From Zygnema cylindricum (lineage: Eukaryota; Streptophyta; Zygnematophyceae; Zygnematales; Zygnemataceae), in contig JBBHKE010002217.1 of NCBI GenBank assembly GCA_037447655.1, positions 212,950 through 276,949 on the forward strand: a stretch of DNA of 64,000 nt, read 5' to 3'. A model generated the notes under the pieces. The model worked only from the letters and a program-made list of their open reading frames with translations. It was not told where the DNA came from and searched no databases. Positions 61,362 to 64,000 of this stretch are shown here, piece after piece (the first letter of the stretch is position 1; the number at the start of each line of letters is the position of its first letter). The position numbers and the translations under genes are program-made.

Positions 61362-62477
61362 CACCGCGAATCGCTTATAGTGTTGATAAATTATTAGCAT
61401 AAAGAAACAAATCGTGTTTTTAGCTCTATACTGGGTTCCGTGAGCTCCAACAAAACATGAAATTTAATTTAGATATATAAATTTATACATATGACACTAA
61501 TTAGGATACACATTCCCATAGTGTAGACCCTCCAGCCTTTGTTCACATAGTCGACGTTTGAACATGTGAGAACAGGTTCGCATGATTTCGTCGGTAATTA
61601 TTACTACGAATCAATTGAGAGCACTTTCACGTGTCAGCGCCACTCACTTTACGGACTCGACGTCGTTATCTCACACCTTTTTGTACGTTTGTACAAAAAA
61701 ACGAGCAGTTTTAGTACAGATTGAAAAATTTTGAATACTGCACCGCCAATCGTTATTAGCGTTTAGAAATTATTAGTGTTTGTTATTAACGCTAATTTGC
61801 GTTTTTCAAGATTTTGAAGAAACAAGTTTACTCTAATTGATCCATAACGCTACTTTGGGTACAACGGATCTGCCATCGGGATCCTCACGGTAAAATAGGT
61901 AAAAGTACAGAATTTGACAAATCGTACACCGTCGCGTCCTTTTACTCTAATTTATTCATAACTCTAATTTTGGTTTTCTCGCGTATAATTAATACGCGAT
62001 AAATATACTTACACTTAAATTGGTACAATCTCATTCTGCCTTTTATTTTGAGCGCAGTTTTACGTGCAATCACGATTATTTTAATCCATGTTTCGTACGT
62101 TTTTACTTAACAAAGTACCATTTTGTACGGAATGACATGTCCGTACACCGCACTGTTCAATAAAATCATAAATTATAATTATTAACGCTAATTCACCAGA
62201 ACCTTAATTAACGTAAACAAAAATAGTGTTATTAATTCGATTTTACGTTTTGGGGTCAAAATTTGGGGGTGCCGATATAGCGTTCATAACGCTAATAACG
62301 ATTGGCGGTGTACGGTACAATATTAGAAGTAGGTCAGATGAGAGTTAATGACGCTAACTAAACCGTACCTATATTAATGTAAAGAAAAAATCAGTATTGT
62401 TAATTAATTTGAAGGTTCAAGGCTCAAAGCTTAGGGGTGCCAATATAGTGTATTAACACTAAAAGCGATTCACGTTG
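61362..62477. mobile_element. Mariner-like MITE with a second MITE nested inside
   Basis: Outer ends CACCGCGAATCGCTTATAGTG and, inverted, CACTAAAAGCGATTCACGTTG, with TA on both sides (61360-61361, 62478-62479). Inside lies a second unit at 61741-62310 with ends CACCGCCAATCGTTATTAGC and GCTAATAACGATTGGCGGTG, TA at its right. Confidence 0.75.
61741..62310. mobile_element. Inner mariner-like MITE, 570 bp
   Basis: TIRs are perfect over 20 bases. The interior shares CGTACACCGCACTGTTCAATA and TTTTTACTTAACAAAGTACC with the other family members. The outer element has the same kind of subterminal GGGGTGCC.ATATAG, so one family inserted into itself. Confidence 0.75.
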
Positions 62478-63187
62478 TAGTTTATTGTGACATCGTAGAT
62501 GTTTAGGGTTTGTGACATTTTGACGTCACGGTCACTTATGACAACATCGATGTCGCTAGTTCCAAAACTTTACGCCATGGTTTTATGTTTAATTTTTTGT
62601 CCTTTCTCACTCTACTTGCCATTAAAATACGCCAAAAAATAGTCAAAAGTAATATTTTTATAAATCTTTCGTTTGATGCCATTATTTTCGTATTCATCGC
62701 AAAAATTGTGACATGGACGGGTTAGTGGGAGAAGAAGAGAGAGAGAGAGAGAGAGGCGCCTTCACGTACTTCGCTTTTACAAAATGGCATCCGTTGTTGG
62801 AGACCCCTCTATGGCCCCTACACGAGAAGTACGCACAGGCTTGAAAAGGACGGCGGTTTTTTTTTCTTCTGTACTCTGCGTACTACAAAAAAGTTTTCAA
62901 AAGCGTGTGACGCATGCCACAATGTCTTAGTGTTTGCTTATAACTTGTTACTTTAACTAAATTCACCTTGCGAGGTGATTTCCGAAGAAGCTTGAAGATG
63001 AGTTGATGGGACGCACAAGTGGGTCTAAACGTGCTAGACTACAAATTGCAAATTTCAAGGTGACGCAAATAGTTATGTGATGATTTCATTTTTTTGGCAC
63101 GGCTGCAGATTTTTTCGTTGCGGGCTAAGTTTTGAAGGAAAACGACGGGAAAAAAACCTTACTTTACCATATGAGAACATGCCCTTA

Positions 63188-64000
63188 CTTTAACAAGTAA
63201 ACTTCTTCTTTGTATTATTTTAATTTAGGGGTTTTAATTATAATTTACGTTTTTTTAACGACTACAAGATACGTTTCGCGCCTATATTTGGATGAACCTC
63301 CATCAAGTGAAAGTGAGGTTGTTTATTGGAAAAAAATGCATTTCTGTACAAGGTCGTGCTGCAAGTTTTTTTTTAAACATGCTTAGGGCAAGGTTCCATT
63401 AGGGAAAAAATGACGTTGTTTATTGCAAGTCGTACTGTTTCGTACAATGCCGTACCAAAAGAAATAAAATGTCAGAAAAACAAGCATACTGAATGAGAGA
63501 TTTGATTCTCCATGTTTATGAGCGCAAACGTGGACCGTCGGATGCATAATCGGATATGCCATTGTCTGACGTTTTCAGTTCGCGACAAGTGACCCGGAGA
63601 AGGTCAATTCTTAGCGCCTGAACGTATAACATCGTGCCTCGTGGAAAAGTGAAGAAATATCCATGACGACCGCGCGACCAGGTGGGTACACGTCACATAT
63701 GACATGTGCCTTCAGCCGTGGAGGATGCGAGGCCACCGGAAGCCGGAAAAAAATCTTTGACGGGGACATTGTTTCACGCTCCTGTTGCCATCCACTTACC
63801 ATTCTGGCATTTTCGTACGCTTTTACAAATATTAAATTTCGTCCGCCCGTACAGATTTTATTCAATACTTCGTACGAGTCACTTTTTACCTTCGCTGGCT
63901 ACAAACATGTGGTCGCAATTTGCTGTCATAGATTCTTTGAAGATTACTACAATCGTATTCATTTATTCCGTGGACCAATAAAAGTTTGCCACGCAAATAA
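63188..64000. repeat. Right edge: dispersed repeat shared with 23085-23540
   Basis: From about 63640 (ATGACGACCGCGCG, GTACACGT, ATGTGCCTTC, TTTCACGCTCC, GTACGAGTCA) the order of short blocks matches 23095-23290. The part before that, 63188-63640, shows no gene or boundary. Confidence 0.45.

Larger units (their letters stand above)
61301..63184. mobile_element. Third Harbinger-like copy, left end lost, split by a MITE
   Basis: GACGGTTGTAGGCGTCTA before and TGACATCGTAGATGTTTAGG, TTGACGTCACGGTCACTTAT after the MITE (61362-62477) match consecutive parts of 7900-8055. The right end ATGAGAACATGCCC is followed by TTA (63185-63187). The left TIR is not visible. Confidence 0.65.

Overview
The window is a repeat-rich piece of a eukaryotic nuclear genome, almost certainly from the green plant lineage. 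Evidence for that: an ACD11-type glycolipid transfer protein gene, a FIP2-type BTB plus pentapeptide gene, a chloroplast-type DUF2358 gene, a calcium-dependent protein kinase pseudogene, plant-type Ty1/copia retrotransposons, and telo-boxes (AAACCCTAA) just upstream of two genes. Introns are long and full of microsatellites. The species cannot be named from the sequence; an algal streptophyte or early land plant is only a guess. Single ORFs are of little use here, so I rebuilt genes from short exons using splice signals, exon phase and protein-family similarity.

Genes: (1) 574-5017 minus, FIP2/KCTD9-like BTB-T1 plus pentapeptide protein, 3' end beyond the left edge. (2) 13173-16521 minus, complete four-exon ACD11-like glycolipid transfer protein. 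(3) 18004-19964 plus, two exons of a cationic amino acid transporter with an in-frame stop, and a processed CDPK pseudogene between them. (4) 43666-49532 plus, three-exon mitochondrial ribosomal protein mS41 (IGR motif). (5) 49845-51365 plus, intronless POP3/Rpp38-like (L7Ae fold) protein 313 bp downstream of mS41. (6) 54043-59256 minus, complete five-exon chloroplast DUF2358/NTF2-like membrane protein.

Mobile DNA: 24.1-39.3 kb is a pile-up of decayed Ty1/copia elements. One copy (25201-34222) was split by a relative (26808-30547) with a 5-bp target duplication GATAT; the interior of that insert is inverted relative to its ends. Four LTRs carry a tRNA-like block on the antisense strand at about the same offset. 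The rest of the window holds non-autonomous DNA transposons: hAT-like elements with 8-bp target duplications (11207-12135, 42120-43518, 54599-54952), Harbinger-like elements with TAA/TTA ends, mariner-like MITEs at TA (some nested), and a 1.25-kb foldback element.

The most unusual feature is the relation between tandem repeats and splice sites. Short tandem arrays or duplications start at or within tens of bases of exon ends in the genes found here, and some copy the splice site itself: a 12 x 24-bp array made from the exon 1 donor of the glycolipid transfer gene, a triplicated exon 3 acceptor in the FIP2-like gene, and a duplicated exon 2 donor in mS41. Three unrelated arrays have a 10-bp unit.
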